Positions 44,660 to 54,210 of a stretch of 64,000 bases of DNA are shown in pieces (the first letter of the stretch is position 1; the number at the start of each line of letters is the position of its first letter). The translations under genes and the position numbers were made by a program. Source of the stretch: Prevotella denticola (GTDB taxonomy: Bacteria; Bacteroidota; Bacteroidia; Bacteroidales; Bacteroidaceae); the NCBI RefSeq assembly GCF_900454835.1, contig NZ_UGTM01000001.1:1054501-1118500 (forward strand), in the 5' to 3' direction. The notes beneath the pieces are model-generated. The model ran no database searches and was not told where the DNA came from. It saw only the letters and a program-made list of their open reading frames with translations.

Positions 44660-45304
44660 TTAGATACAATAATCTGCCGCCTCCACCAGCCCCGACCGCA
44701 TGGCGTAGCGCATAGCCTCGTGTACATTGTTGACTCCCAGCTTGCGAAAGATATTCTTACGATGCGTATTCACCGTATGGAATGACGAAAAACGTTTCTC
44801 GGCTATCTCACGCGTCGTCAGCCCCAAGGCAATCTCCTTTAAGATTTCAGTCTCTGTCTTCGTCAGCTTCACGACATCCCTGTCAAGGGATGCGGCCGGT
44901 GCCAGGAGCAGGTCCGCAGCATGCTGGCAGAGGAAACGGTGTCCGTGCAGCACATAGTCAAGGCACTGTTCTATTTCCGACAGCCTTGCATCCTTCATAA
45001 GCACACTGACCAGCCGGCCGGCATTGACAATGCTGCGGATGAAACCGATACTGAGGTCTTCGCTCCAGAGTATCAGGTGTGCAAGCGGATAACGCTGTCC
45101 GAGTACAAGAAGGTCGGCTGTACCGGAGAAATCGAACAGGGTATAATCCAGTATCAGGATGGCTCTCGGACACCCCTTCAGCTGGTGTATCAATTCAGAT
45201 TTGTCACCTGCCACCTGACAGGATACATCTTCCATGTGCGAAAGGACATAGAACAGACTTGCCCGTGTGATGTCCTGATTATCTGCTATGATGATATGCT
45301 GCAT
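44660..45304 (-). CDS. Orphan NarL/LuxR-type response regulator
   Basis: 214 residues. The receiver domain (1-115) has an acidic residue in IIADNQD, the phosphoacceptor Asp in LILDYTLFDF, a Ser at the Thr position in LILWSEDLS and the Lys in VLMKDARL, so phosphorylation is plausible. The LuxR helix-turn-helix (about 145-210) reads LTKTETEILKEIALGLTTRE and HTVNTHRKNIFRKLG. No sensor kinase gene is adjacent. It diverges from the PafA-like gene, with about 115 bp between. Confidence 0.93.
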   Translation of the reverse strand: MQHIIIADNQDITRASLFYVLSHMEDVSCQVAGDKSELIHQLKGCPRAILILDYTLFDFSGTADLLVLGQRYPLAHLILWSEDLSIGFIRSIVNAGRLVSVLMKDARLSEIEQCLDYVLHGHRFLCQHAADLLLAPAASLDRDVVKLTKTETEILKEIALGLTTREIAEKRFSSFHTVNTHRKNIFRKLGVNNVHEAMRYAMRSGLVEAADYCI

Positions 45305-45381
45305 TCTTTCCTTTTCAGTTTATTCTCGCTCCTGCGAATGCAAAAGTAGACAAAATAGTCGAGAATATAAAAAAAATATTG

Positions 45382-45389
45382 TAAGTTTG
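45382..45389 (+). promoter_or_regulatory. -7 box of PafA-like gene
   Basis: TAAGTTTG, 30 bases before the ATG at 45420. The -33 region is A/T rich without TTTG. Confidence 0.55.
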
Positions 45390-45419
45390 CATCATCATTA
45401 TTCAAACACATTACCTGAA

Positions 45420-46889
45420 ATGAAAAAACTGCTTTTCCTCGTAGCCGGACTGCTGATGGCAGCTGCTGCCAGCGCACAGGTACAACGGCCGAAACTCGTT
45501 GTCGGACTCGTTGTCGACCAGATGCGCTGGGATTATCTCTATTACTATTACAATGAATATGGAAACGACGGACTGCGCCGGCTGCTCGACCACGGCTTCT
45601 CGTATGAGAACACACACATCAACTACGCACCGACAGTAACCGCCATCGGGCATAGTTCCATCTTCACGGGGTCAGTCCCCGCAATTACCGGCATAGCTGG
45701 AAACTATTTCTATCAAGATGACAAAAGTGTCTATTGCTGCGAGGACAAGACCGTGAAGAGTGTCGGTTCAGACAGTCCGGAAGGACAGATGAGTCCGAGA
45801 CGGATGCTGGCATCCACCATCGGCGACGAGCTGCAGATTGCAACCGATTTCCGGTCAAAGGTAATCGGCGTGGCACTGAAGGACCGTGCCTCCATCCTGC
45901 CGGCCGGCCATGCGGCTGACGGCGCTTACTGGTGGGACACATCTGCAGGACATTTTGTCACCTCTACATTCTATATGGACAGGCTGCCAAAATGGGTTGA
46001 AGCCTTCAACGAAAAGAACCATACTGCTCCCAAGTTCGATATCAAAGGCTCGACGCAGGGCGTGACGATGACCTTCAAGATGGCAGAAGCAGCATTGGAG
46101 AACGAGCAGCTCGGCAAGGGAAAGGAGACGGATATGCTCACGGTGAGCGTTTCACCAACGGATATAATCGGACATAAATACTCTACCCGAGGCGAGGAGA
46201 ACCATGCCGTATACATGCAGCTGGACAAGGACCTGACACATTTCCTTAAGGTACTCGACAAGGAAGTGGGCGAAGGGAACTATCTGCTCTTCCTAACGGC
46301 CGACCACGGTGCTGCCCACAACTACAACTATATGCGGGAGCACAGGATTCCGGCAGGCGGATGGGATTACAAACAGACGGTAAAAGACCTCAATGCATAT
46401 CTGCAAGGGAAATTCGGCATAAGTCCGGTAATGAGCGAGGACAATTACCAGATCTATCTCAACGACTCAATGATCTCTGCTGCGGGGAAGAAGAAGCAGG
46501 AAGTGATTGACGAGTCGATAGACTGGCTGAAGAAAGACCCGCAGTTCCTCTATGTCTTCGACGAGGAGAAGGTGACGGGAACAACCATGCCGGAATGGAT
46601 CAAGGAACGCATGGAGAACGGTTATTTCCGCGGTCGGTCGGGGGAAATCGGCATCGTTACCCGTCCGCAGTTCTTCGGTGGGAAGGATTCGCCTTCCTTC
46701 CGTGGAACACAGCACGGGCAGCCGTTCCCTTACGATACGCATATTCCTTTCCTGCTTTACGGATGGAACGTCAGACACGGATCGACAGACACGGAGACAC
46801 ATATCGTCGACATTGCACCGACAGTCTGCGCCATGCTGCATATCCAGATGCCGAACGGCTGTATAGGAACGGCGAGATATCAACACTAA
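45420..46889 (+). CDS. PafA-like secreted alkaline phosphatase
   Basis: 489 residues from the ATG at 45420, which starts a signal peptide (MKKLLFLVAGLLMAAAASA); the frame is open to 45288 but that lies upstream of the promoter box. Alkaline phosphatase superfamily: VVGLVVDQMRWDYLYYY supplies a metal Asp, APTVTAIGHSSIFTGSVP the Thr nucleophile (PafA type), ALKDRASILPAGHAADGAYW the Lys/Arg region, and LTADHGAAHN with the later GTQHGQPFPYDTHIPF the second metal site. PafA phosphatases release phosphate from many monoesters in the periplasm. Somewhat shorter than the best-known PafA, but all motifs are present. Confidence 0.92.
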   Translation: MKKLLFLVAGLLMAAAASAQVQRPKLVVGLVVDQMRWDYLYYYYNEYGNDGLRRLLDHGFSYENTHINYAPTVTAIGHSSIFTGSVPAITGIAGNYFYQDDKSVYCCEDKTVKSVGSDSPEGQMSPRRMLASTIGDELQIATDFRSKVIGVALKDRASILPAGHAADGAYWWDTSAGHFVTSTFYMDRLPKWVEAFNEKNHTAPKFDIKGSTQGVTMTFKMAEAALENEQLGKGKETDMLTVSVSPTDIIGHKYSTRGEENHAVYMQLDKDLTHFLKVLDKEVGEGNYLLFLTADHGAAHNYNYMREHRIPAGGWDYKQTVKDLNAYLQGKFGISPVMSEDNYQIYLNDSMISAAGKKKQEVIDESIDWLKKDPQFLYVFDEEKVTGTTMPEWIKERMENGYFRGRSGEIGIVTRPQFFGGKDSPSFRGTQHGQPFPYDTHIPFLLYGWNVRHGSTDTETHIVDIAPTVCAMLHIQMPNGCIGTARYQH

Positions 46890-46973
46890 ATTACAAACAA
46901 CTTTTCTCTGCATGACACGTCACGGAATCCTTTCCCTGTGAAGAAAGAGAGACGGCCATGCAGACTCTATCTT

Positions 46974-47588
46974 ATGCACATTGCAATTGCAGGAAACATA
47001 GGGAGCGGCAAGACGACCCTCACGACCATGCTGGCCAGACGGTACGGATGGAAGCCGAGGTTCGAGTCGGTGGACTACAATCCCTATCTGGAAGATTATT
47101 ATAAAGACATTAAACGCTGGTCCTTCCCCATGGAGGTGTTCTTCCTGAAAGAACGTTTCAAGGATCTGCTGGAAATAAGGCAAAGTAAAGAGTCGGTCGT
47201 ACAGGACCGCTCCATCTACGAAGGCGTCTACGTCTTTACGGAAAACAACTACGCCATGGGCAATCTTGACGACCGTGACTACGAGACCTACATGGAACTG
47301 TTCGAGGACATGACGGACGCTGTCCGCTTCCCCGACCTCATGATCTATCTCCGGTCTTCGGTCAGTCACCTCGTTTCCAACATAGAGAAACGAGGAAGGG
47401 AATATGAACAGAAGATGCCCCTGGATTATCTCGAGAGTCTCAACAGACGCTACGACGAGTTCATCAGGGACAAGTACAAAGGACGTGTCCTAACCATCGA
47501 TGTCGACAAGCTCGACTATCAGCATCAGCCGAAGGACTTCGGATTCATTACCGACAAGATAGACCGGGCGCTGTTCGGATTGTTTTAG
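46974..47588 (+). CDS. Deoxynucleoside kinase, first of tandem pair
   Basis: 204 residues from the ATG at 46974 (MHIAIAGNIGSGKTTLTTML); an in-frame ATG at 46938 would put 12 basic residues before the P-loop and is unlikely. Walker A GNIGSGKTT, the catalytic ESVDYNPYLEDYY, DRSIYEGVYVF (ERS/DRS motif) and the lid IEKRGREYEQKMPLDYL define the dGK/dAK family. These enzymes salvage deoxyribonucleosides to 5'-monophosphates. The next gene is a close paralogue, as in the dGK/dAK pairs of some bacteria; which is the dG- or dA-specific one cannot be told by eye. Confidence 0.92.
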   Translation: MHIAIAGNIGSGKTTLTTMLARRYGWKPRFESVDYNPYLEDYYKDIKRWSFPMEVFFLKERFKDLLEIRQSKESVVQDRSIYEGVYVFTENNYAMGNLDDRDYETYMELFEDMTDAVRFPDLMIYLRSSVSHLVSNIEKRGREYEQKMPLDYLESLNRRYDEFIRDKYKGRVLTIDVDKLDYQHQPKDFGFITDKIDRALFGLF

Positions 47589-47753
47589 TACAGAATCCGC
47601 ACCTGTCACACCGGAGGGAAGAAAAGTCCGAACGAAGGAGAAGACCGACAACATCACATAGATAAAACAAGAAACCATAGCCCTGCCGCCGGGAAAAACC
47701 ATTTTCCTCAACAGGAAGATGACCGGAACCGGGCATTCACAGATACATACAAT

Positions 47754-48374
47754 ATGCATATAGCCATCGCAGGAAACATCGGAGCAGGAAAGACGACACT
47801 CACGAAATTGCTCGCTAAACGATACGGATGGAAAGCTCACTTTGAGCCTGTTGACAACAATCCGTACTTGGAAGATTACTACAGTGACATGACACGCTGG
47901 TCCTTCAACCTGCAGATATACTTCCTCAACAAACGATTCCGTGACATCGTAGAAATCTCACGGTCGGAAGAAACCATCATACAGGACCGCACCATCTTCG
48001 AGGACGCACGCATCTTCGCACCTAACCTTTACGATATGGGGCTGATGTCCGAACGTGATTTCAAAAACTATACGGACCTCTTCGATCTTATGCTTTCACT
48101 GGTCAAACTGCCCGATCTGCTGATTTATATCCGCTGCTCCATCCCACGTCTCATCGATCATATCCAACAGCGTGGGCGAGACTATGAGCAGACAATGCGC
48201 ATAGACTATCTCAGAGGACTTAACCAGCGATACGAGGACTGGATAAAGACCTACAAGGGACATCTGATGATTGTGGACGGCGATACGACAGACTTCCAGG
48301 ATAATCCGCAGGATTTCAAGCGGGTCACAGACATCATCGATGACCGTCTCTTCGGACTGTTCCCAATGGAATAA
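47754..48374 (+). CDS. Deoxynucleoside kinase, second of tandem pair
   Basis: 206 residues. It aligns with the preceding gene along its whole length: GNIGAGKTTLTKLLAKRYGW, EPVDNNPYLEDYYSDMTRW, DRTIFEDARIFA, IQQRGRDYEQTMRIDYLRGL, and the same C-terminal LFGLF ending. The differences in the substrate pocket (FEPVDNNP against FESVDYNP, and EDARIF against EGVYVF) suggest different base preference. It lies 165 bp after the first kinase. Duplication of an ancestral gene is the simplest explanation. Confidence 0.92.
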   Translation: MHIAIAGNIGAGKTTLTKLLAKRYGWKAHFEPVDNNPYLEDYYSDMTRWSFNLQIYFLNKRFRDIVEISRSEETIIQDRTIFEDARIFAPNLYDMGLMSERDFKNYTDLFDLMLSLVKLPDLLIYIRCSIPRLIDHIQQRGRDYEQTMRIDYLRGLNQRYEDWIKTYKGHLMIVDGDTTDFQDNPQDFKRVTDIIDDRLFGLFPME

Positions 48375-48436
48375 GGCACTTGTCCGGCAGAAAACGTCGA
48401 AAGCCGGTCGGGGCCATTGTACAGTGCCGTCATTCG

Positions 48437-48525
48437 CCAGCGTCACTTACACCACTATCGCCTGTCACGCCAGCCACCGCCGCCTGTCCTCATCCCATAT
48501 CGTCATTACCTGTCTGCACCTGTCA
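48437..48525. repeat. Possible degenerate CCTGTC repeat, 22-26 bp spacing
   Basis: CCTGTC or a close form occurs at 48437 (CCAGCGTC), 48461, 48483 and 48509 (and 48519). Only the 48461-48483 step is exactly 22. Weak; recorded because it is in a gene-free gap (48375-48671). Confidence 0.3.
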
Positions 48526-48671
48526 ACATTGCCCACTTCCCACTCCACCGGACAAACTGACGGTCCGAATCCTTTGGCATGATGTTTGTTCTGTAATAAG
48601 TACAACAATATTAATCCGTCCAGAGTAGGAGTAACCTTCTATTCAAAGGACAAATGCAAATCATATATAGA

Positions 48672-49604
48672 ATGGAGAAAACCAAGACTCTGATAATCGG
48701 CAGCGGCCCGGCAGGCTATACCGCAGCCATCTATGCCGGACGCGCCAATCTCCGACCGGTGCTCTACTCCGGACTGCAACCTGGTGGACAGCTGACTACT
48801 ACAACTCTCGTCGAGAATTTCCCGGGCTTTCACGAAGGAATTGATGCCAACCAGCTGATGAACGAAATGCGTCAGCAGGCTGCACTTTACGGTGCAGATC
48901 TCCGTGACGGTTCCATCGTGAAGGCTGACCTCTGCAGCCGTCCTTTCCACCTCGAAGACGAACGAGGCAACGAGATTGAGGCCGAGACCGTCATCATCGC
49001 TACTGGTGCCAGTGCGAAATACCTCGGTCTGGCTGATGAAGAAAAATACCGTGCCCAAGGAGTAAGTGCCTGTGCCACCTGCGACGGTTTCTTCTATCGT
49101 AAACGAACAGTAGCCGTCGTCGGAGGAGGAGACACTGCCTGCGAGGAGGCCATGTACCTCTCCGGGCTGGCGAAGAAGGTGTACATGATCGTACGGAAAC
49201 CCTACCTGCGCGCTGCGGAAATCATGCGCAAGCGTGTGACTGAAAAGGAGAATATCGAGATACTATACAATACCAACACAATCGGTCTCTACGGTGAAAA
49301 CGGCGTTGAAGGTGCTCATCTCGTCCGTTTCAAGGGCGAGAAGAACGAAGAGAAATATGACATTTCCATCGACGGTTTCTTCCTTGCCATCGGCCATACG
49401 CCTAACACAGAACTGTTCAAAGGACAGCTGGAGATGGACGACCATGGCTTCATCGTCACACGGCCAAAGTCTACTGCTACCAGTGTTGAAGGAGTCTATG
49501 CTGCCGGTGATGTGGCCGATCCTACCTACCGGCAGGGGGTTGTGGCAGCCGGCACTGGTGCCATGGCAGCCATAGAGGTAGACCGGTTCCTGCAGAAGCA
49601 GTAG
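48672..49604 (+). CDS. trxB: Thioredoxin-disulfide reductase
   Basis: 310 residues from the ATG at 48672; an ATG at 48654 adds MQIIYR and is possible. FAD/NADPH flavoenzyme: TLIIGSGPAGYTAAIYAGRA (FAD), redox-active SACATCDGFFYRK (CxxC), VAVVGGGDTACEEAMYL (NADPH) and the C-terminal VYAAGDVADPTYRQGVVAAGTG. It reduces thioredoxin, which in turn supports Msr enzymes such as the MsrBA encoded next, 200 bp downstream on the same strand. Confidence 0.97.
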   Translation: MEKTKTLIIGSGPAGYTAAIYAGRANLRPVLYSGLQPGGQLTTTTLVENFPGFHEGIDANQLMNEMRQQAALYGADLRDGSIVKADLCSRPFHLEDERGNEIEAETVIIATGASAKYLGLADEEKYRAQGVSACATCDGFFYRKRTVAVVGGGDTACEEAMYLSGLAKKVYMIVRKPYLRAAEIMRKRVTEKENIEILYNTNTIGLYGENGVEGAHLVRFKGEKNEEKYDISIDGFFLAIGHTPNTELFKGQLEMDDHGFIVTRPKSTATSVEGVYAAGDVADPTYRQGVVAAGTGAMAAIEVDRFLQKQ

Positions 49605-49804
49605 CCCCCAGGTAGATTCTCCCCCAACAGCAGGGATATATGGACCCATGCGGACGTAAAAGCAGACTACGACGGACGTACGAGCCGTATATCCCTGTCT
49701 GTGTAAGATGGCCCTTTCAACGGCTGCAATATACCAGCAGCCCGATGCGGCTTCCTATTTCCACCATTTCACTATTCAGGCAAACAACTTAATACTACCG
49801 CCTT

Positions 49805-50905
49805 ATGCGCAACATCCTGTCCATCCTGTGCAGTCTTGCCTTACCCGTCCTCGCCGAGGCAGCGGGCTATGGTTTTCTGATAACCGGTACAGCATCCTGC
49901 ACGAACAAACCAAGTACAAATATGTCAAAAACCGATACCATCACGCCCAAAACGACGTTCACTCGTCCCGATGACGCTACTTTACGCAAGACTCTGACCG
50001 CCGAACAATATGCCGTCACACAGCAGGCAGCCACTGAACATCCTTTCACCAACGAGTATGATCATGAATTCAGGGAAGGCATCTATGTGGATGTTACGAC
50101 CGGCGAGCCGCTCTTCTCTTCAGCAGACAAGTACGATTCTGGTTGCGGATGGCCGGCTTTCTCGAAACCTATCGACAAGAAACTCATCACCGGTCATACG
50201 GACACATCCCACGGCATGGTGCGTACCGAGGTGAGAAGTAGAACCGGGAAAGCCCATCTGGGACACGTCTTTGACGACGGACCGGCCGAGACCGGCGGAA
50301 AAAGATATTGTATCAACAGTGCTTCGCTGCGCTTCATTCCACTTGAGAAGATGAAGGCTGAAGGCTACGGAGCCTATATCAATTTAGTAAGACCCATGAA
50401 AGAAATCTATGTTGCGGGCGGATGCTTCTGGGGCACAGAGCACTATCTCAAGCAGATAGAAGGTGTCACGGGCACGGAAGTGGGCTATGCAAACGGAATC
50501 ATCAAGAATCCGACCTATGAGGAGGTGTGTACAGACAAGACGCAGTTTGCAGAAGCCGTCCACATCACCTACGACCCGAAAGTCATCAGCTTGGAGTTCC
50601 TATTAGGCTTATACTTCAAGGCAATTGACCCGACAAGTGTGAACAGACAAGGCAACGACCGCGGAACACAATACCGCACCGGGGTCTACTATACCGATCC
50701 GGCCGATCTCCCCACCATCAATAAGGTCTTTGCAGAAGAACGGAAACGGATAAACGGAAAGATTGCCGTCGAAGTCAAGCCGCTGAAGAACTTCTACAAA
50801 GCAGAAGAATATCACCAGAACTATCTTGACAAACACCCTTCCGGCTACTGCCACTTGCCATCGGCACTCTTCGAGTATGCCCGCAAGGCTAAGATGAGGA
50901 AATAG
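49805..50905 (+). CDS. MsrB-MsrA fused methionine sulfoxide reductase
   Basis: 366 residues. A hydrophobic N-terminus ([19 protein letters not shown]) suggests export, with a cysteine at GTASC that could be a lipid-attachment site, so probably periplasmic. MsrB comes first (about 55-190: [44 protein letters not shown] with catalytic Cys), then MsrA (about 195-345: [17 protein letters not shown] with catalytic Cys, [12 protein letters not shown] and the [14 protein letters not shown] segment). MsrB reduces R- and MsrA S-methionine sulfoxide. The order B-A is the reverse of PilB-type fusions. A terminator follows. Confidence 0.95.
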   Translation: MRNILSILCSLALPVLAEAAGYGFLITGTASCTNKPSTNMSKTDTITPKTTFTRPDDATLRKTLTAEQYAVTQQAATEHPFTNEYDHEFREGIYVDVTTGEPLFSSADKYDSGCGWPAFSKPIDKKLITGHTDTSHGMVRTEVRSRTGKAHLGHVFDDGPAETGGKRYCINSASLRFIPLEKMKAEGYGAYINLVRPMKEIYVAGGCFWGTEHYLKQIEGVTGTEVGYANGIIKNPTYEEVCTDKTQFAEAVHITYDPKVISLEFLLGLYFKAIDPTSVNRQGNDRGTQYRTGVYYTDPADLPTINKVFAEERKRINGKIAVEVKPLKNFYKAEEYHQNYLDKHPSGYCHLPSALFEYARKAKMRK

Positions 50906-50921
50906 GATATACGAGAATACA

Positions 50922-50966
50922 GAAAAGCGATTGGATGCCTTTGGGTGTCCAATCGCTTTTCTTTTG
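50922..50966. terminator. Terminator between msrBA and trmB
   Basis: A perfect 14-bp stem, GAAAAGCGATTGGA (50922-50935) with TCCAATCGCTTTTC (50948-50961), then CTTTTG. It lies between convergent genes and can serve both. Confidence 0.88.
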
Positions 50967-51023
50967 TGCCTATTCTCCCCGGAGACATTCTCCTAAATAG
51001 AGAACAGACCGTCCATCTCCGGG

Positions 51024-51821
51024 TTATCTGCTTGTCAACAGACCACTACGCTTCGGACGCTTGTATGAGCGGTAGTCATCGAGTTCAATCTCTACATCAG
51101 GCTCTACCAATTCGCCATTATGAGGCAGACGGAACTTCATGTACCTGATGTTCAATCCACGCTCAATCCATTGATTCTCATAATAGGTATGGATACCCAG
51201 TATTTCATGCGTCTTCTGGTCCATCTGGCCATCAACAGCTTCATCTCTTCCAAGTACATTGCCATAGAGATCTTCCGTCCGGTAAAGAACTGGAAGATGG
51301 TTTGCATTAACCATACAGGTCGTGTAGGTAAAGAGGAAATTTGAGTCTGTCTTCAGATGGATAATTCCGTCATCCACCAGAAAACGACGGTAACGGTTCA
51401 TGAAAAAGGTGGATGTCAAACGTTTGTGTACATTCTTCATCTGAGGATCAGAGAACGTAAGCCATATCTCCTGCACCTCGTCTTCGCAGAAGAACCGGTC
51501 GATGATTTCAATGTTCGTACGAAGAAAAGCCACATTTTCCAAGCCTTCCTCCAAGGCCTGTCTGGCCCCGGTATAGATACGTGCGCCCTTGATATCTACC
51601 CCGATGAAGTTAATGTCCGGATAGACACGTGCCAGCCCGACAGTATATTCCCCTTTCCCACAGCCCAATTCAAGCACAATCGGGTTGTCATTATGGAAAT
51701 ACTGCGTACGCCAACCTCCCTTCATATCGAACGGAATCTCACTGATAACACTGAAAGGATATTGAAAGACATTACGGAACGTCTCCATCTCTGCGAATTT
51801 CTGTAACTTACCTTTACTCAT
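51024..51821 (-). CDS. trmB: tRNA (guanine-N7-)-methyltransferase
   Basis: 265 residues. Methylates G46 of the tRNA variable loop. SAM-binding [17 protein letters not shown], then [16 protein letters not shown] and the signature [20 protein letters not shown]. The C-terminal part (about 215-265) is rich in charged residues and ends [14 protein letters not shown], longer than E. coli TrmB. The TAACTTTG box at 51827-51834 is only five bases before the ATG, so the mRNA is likely leaderless. Confidence 0.95.
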   Translation of the reverse strand: MSKGKLQKFAEMETFRNVFQYPFSVISEIPFDMKGGWRTQYFHNDNPIVLELGCGKGEYTVGLARVYPDINFIGVDIKGARIYTGARQALEEGLENVAFLRTNIEIIDRFFCEDEVQEIWLTFSDPQMKNVHKRLTSTFFMNRYRRFLVDDGIIHLKTDSNFLFTYTTCMVNANHLPVLYRTEDLYGNVLGRDEAVDGQMDQKTHEILGIHTYYENQWIERGLNIRYMKFRLPHNGELVEPDVEIELDDYRSYKRPKRSGLLTSR

Positions 51822-51826
51822 GACTG

Positions 51827-51834
51827 CAAAGTTA
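51827..51834 (-). promoter_or_regulatory. -7 box of trmB, 5 nt before the ATG
   Basis: CAAAGTTA on the plus strand reads TAACTTTG on the minus strand, five bases upstream of the ATG at 51821. No consensus -33 box. Confidence 0.55.
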
Positions 51835-52407
51835 CAACAAAATTAAAGAATGAGGAAAGGCAGACCCACTTTTATCGTATCAGCATCCGTCATTGTCTGA
51901 TAACAGAAACCTGCTCCTGCAAGCCCGACCGGATTCACAGGGCAACAACCTTACCTGCAAACCGCGAAATACAGAATATACAGGGTCTTCTTCTGTCAAT
52001 CTGTCTGCCGCTTTGCCCAACCACTCTTCTCTCTCTCAACGAAACGACTTTATAATATTCCAAGTGACAAAACGTCAGATTCTCCTCTACAAAACATACA
52101 CCAAAAGAAAAGGAGATGGGACAGCAACATCGTTACCCGACTCTGCCTATATTCCAGGCCACGTCCAGTTGCATTCCAAGTAGTTGAACAGAAAACGGCA
52201 AAACAATCAAACATAACAGCAAGAGAAGCCCACACATTGCCTTGTCAGCACCCAGCCCAATATAAGACCTCTATGAATATAAGGCTGTTTCCAGACCTGT
52301 TCCTGAGTTTTGAAGTCTTCCTCCAGACCTTCTCTACCCCACCCCGTTTCATGTTCAAATGGGCTTTGCATATTTTCCGATAAAACCAATATATGGAATC
52401 TTTTTTG
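51835..52407. other. Gene-free stretch between trmB and the HAD gene
   Basis: About 570 bp. Small open frames on both strands have no recognisable product or start signals. I see no array of the 22-bp type, no strong hairpin and no tRNA. Confidence 0.45.
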
Positions 52408-52415
52408 TACCTTTG
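52408..52415 (+). promoter_or_regulatory. -7 box of Cof-type HAD gene
   Basis: TACCTTTG, 19 bases before the ATG at 52435. It shows that the in-frame ATG at 52393 is upstream of transcription. Confidence 0.6.
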
Positions 52416-52434
52416 TAGCCCAAACAGATTCAGC

Positions 52435-53223
52435 ATGGCAATCAAAGCAGCATTCTTCGATATTGACGGCACGCTGGTGTCATTCCAGACACATCAGATT
52501 CCAGCCTCGACAATAAAAACAATCGAGCAGGCAAAAGAGCGGGGAGTGAAGATCTTTATCTCCACAGGACGTCCTGTAGCCATCATCAATAACATAGATC
52601 CCATCCGTCACCTCATAGATGGCTACATCACCTTCAACGGCGCACGAACCTTCATCGGCGATGAAGACATCACACTGATGCCTATCCCGGAAGAAGAAGT
52701 ACGCACAATGATTACTGATGCCAGCCGCCGGAACTATGCCGTCGTGGTGTGCGGCAAGGAAGACATTGGAATCCACAACCACACCAGCATCTTCGACGAT
52801 GTGTTTGTACGTGGCTTAGGGGTCACCAACATCGACATCCACCAGCCCATAGAACCACTGCTGCACCAGCCTGTCCTTCAGCTTACGCCATTCTTCAGTG
52901 TGGAGGACGAGAGGCTGATCCTTCCTTCCATGCCCCACTGCATATCAGCCCGCTGGAATCCGAGATTTACAGACATAACCCTGCGGGGAGCCGACAAGGG
53001 CAATGCACTGCTGCAACTGACGAAGCATATCGGCATCAGTCCGGAAGAGTGTATTGCGTTCGGCGACGGCGGCAACGATATGAGCATACTCCATGCGGCA
53101 GGCATCGGTGTTGCCATGGGCAATGCCGATGAAGCGGTACAGGCTGCGGCCGACTATGTCACGACAAGCGTCGACGATGACGGAATACGGAATGCCTTCC
53201 TGCACTTCGGAGTAATCTCATAG
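52435..53223 (+). CDS. Cof-type HAD hydrolase
   Basis: 262 residues from the ATG at 52435. Motif I AAFFDIDGTLVSF (DxD), motif II FISTGRP, motif III the Lys of RGADKGNALLQL, motif IV CIAFGDGGNDMSILHAAG; the C2 cap lies between. These are the marks of Cof-type sugar-phosphate or pyridoxal-phosphate phosphatases. Unlike the cluster HAD at 38.4 kb, both Asp residues of motif I are present. It stands alone on the plus strand; natural substrate unknown. Confidence 0.93.
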   Translation: MAIKAAFFDIDGTLVSFQTHQIPASTIKTIEQAKERGVKIFISTGRPVAIINNIDPIRHLIDGYITFNGARTFIGDEDITLMPIPEEEVRTMITDASRRNYAVVVCGKEDIGIHNHTSIFDDVFVRGLGVTNIDIHQPIEPLLHQPVLQLTPFFSVEDERLILPSMPHCISARWNPRFTDITLRGADKGNALLQLTKHIGISPEECIAFGDGGNDMSILHAAGIGVAMGNADEAVQAAADYVTTSVDDDGIRNAFLHFGVIS

Positions 53224-53514
53224 ACCGCAGATACGTTATCATCCTAAAAACGATTGCCGATATTCCCACATCGCTCTGTGATCAGATGTACGACAGAAAC
53301 AACAAATAAGAGAAAATGACGAATGACAGAGAATGGATGAGCTGTATCAGATCAGAAGTGACTGCAGTTGTAAAAAAAGAAAGACAGACTTCGGATTTGA
53401 ATTTATGGATAGCAGCAGGAATCATAATTCGAGATTATGACCTGTGTTTTCAGGACTGGCAGGAATCATGACCAACGGTCTTTCTATAATGGATTTTGAA
53501 TAAAAAAAGTAGCA

Positions 53515-54147
53515 ATGTCGAACAAAATAGAACGCTCTTCTCAGGAGAAACGGACCTCTTTCGTTGTCGTCTTCGCTTTCTGTGTAATGCTGGCCGAAGT
53601 CATCGTAGGCCTCTCTTCCCACTCCATGGCACTCTTTGCGGATGGAGTCCACATGGGTTCGCACGTGCTGGTCATCGGGCTTAACTGGGCTGCATACATA
53701 TTGGTACGGCGGCTGGAAAGCAATGGGACAACGAAATATGACACAGACAAAATCCTGAATCTGTCGGCATTCACAAGCGGTATTCTTCTGATAATCATGG
53801 CCGTATTCATTATAGCAGAGGCCGTAGAACGACTGACAACGCATGGTGCAATTCAGAATTATGGACTTGCCCTCGTCACGGCAGCTATCGGTCTGGTGGC
53901 GAATACCATCAGCGCATCTGTCCTACACGGCCATCACGGCACTGCTGATTACAACAGCCATGCTGCCTACCTCCACGTCCTGTCCGATGCACTGACGGAA
54001 ATCGGTGCGATTATCGGACTGCTCTGCGCCATGATCTGGGACATCACCTGGATTGATGCCGCCGTTGCAGTCGCCAGTGCCATGATTGTTCTCCGCTGGG
54101 CAAGACGTCTGCTATGGGACACAGGAAGGTCGCTGACAAGACTGTAA
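53515..54147 (+). CDS. DmeF-like CDF cation efflux protein
   Basis: 210 residues with six membrane helices. TM2 carries MALFADGVHMGSHVL (D-x2-H-x3-H, the DmeF-like form) and TM5 AAYLHVLSDALTEIGA (H-x3-D); the loop HGHHGTADYNSHAAY is His-rich. These are the cation-binding positions of CDF proteins that export Co, Ni or Zn. The soluble C-terminal metal-sensing domain usual in ZitB/YiiP is absent: the protein ends just after TM6. The preceding 290 bp hold no recognisable gene. Confidence 0.88.
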   Translation: MSNKIERSSQEKRTSFVVVFAFCVMLAEVIVGLSSHSMALFADGVHMGSHVLVIGLNWAAYILVRRLESNGTTKYDTDKILNLSAFTSGILLIIMAVFIIAEAVERLTTHGAIQNYGLALVTAAIGLVANTISASVLHGHHGTADYNSHAAYLHVLSDALTEIGAIIGLLCAMIWDITWIDAAVAVASAMIVLRWARRLLWDTGRSLTRL

Positions 54148-54210
54148 CAGAGGGACTTCTCCTGTGAAAAACAGCATGGACGAGAAGTCAATTTCAACAC
54201 TATAGAGATA

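Noticed and set aside
44398..44727. Minus-strand frame beyond the response regulator
   Set aside because: No signature and overlaps the conserved C-terminus of the response regulator in another frame.
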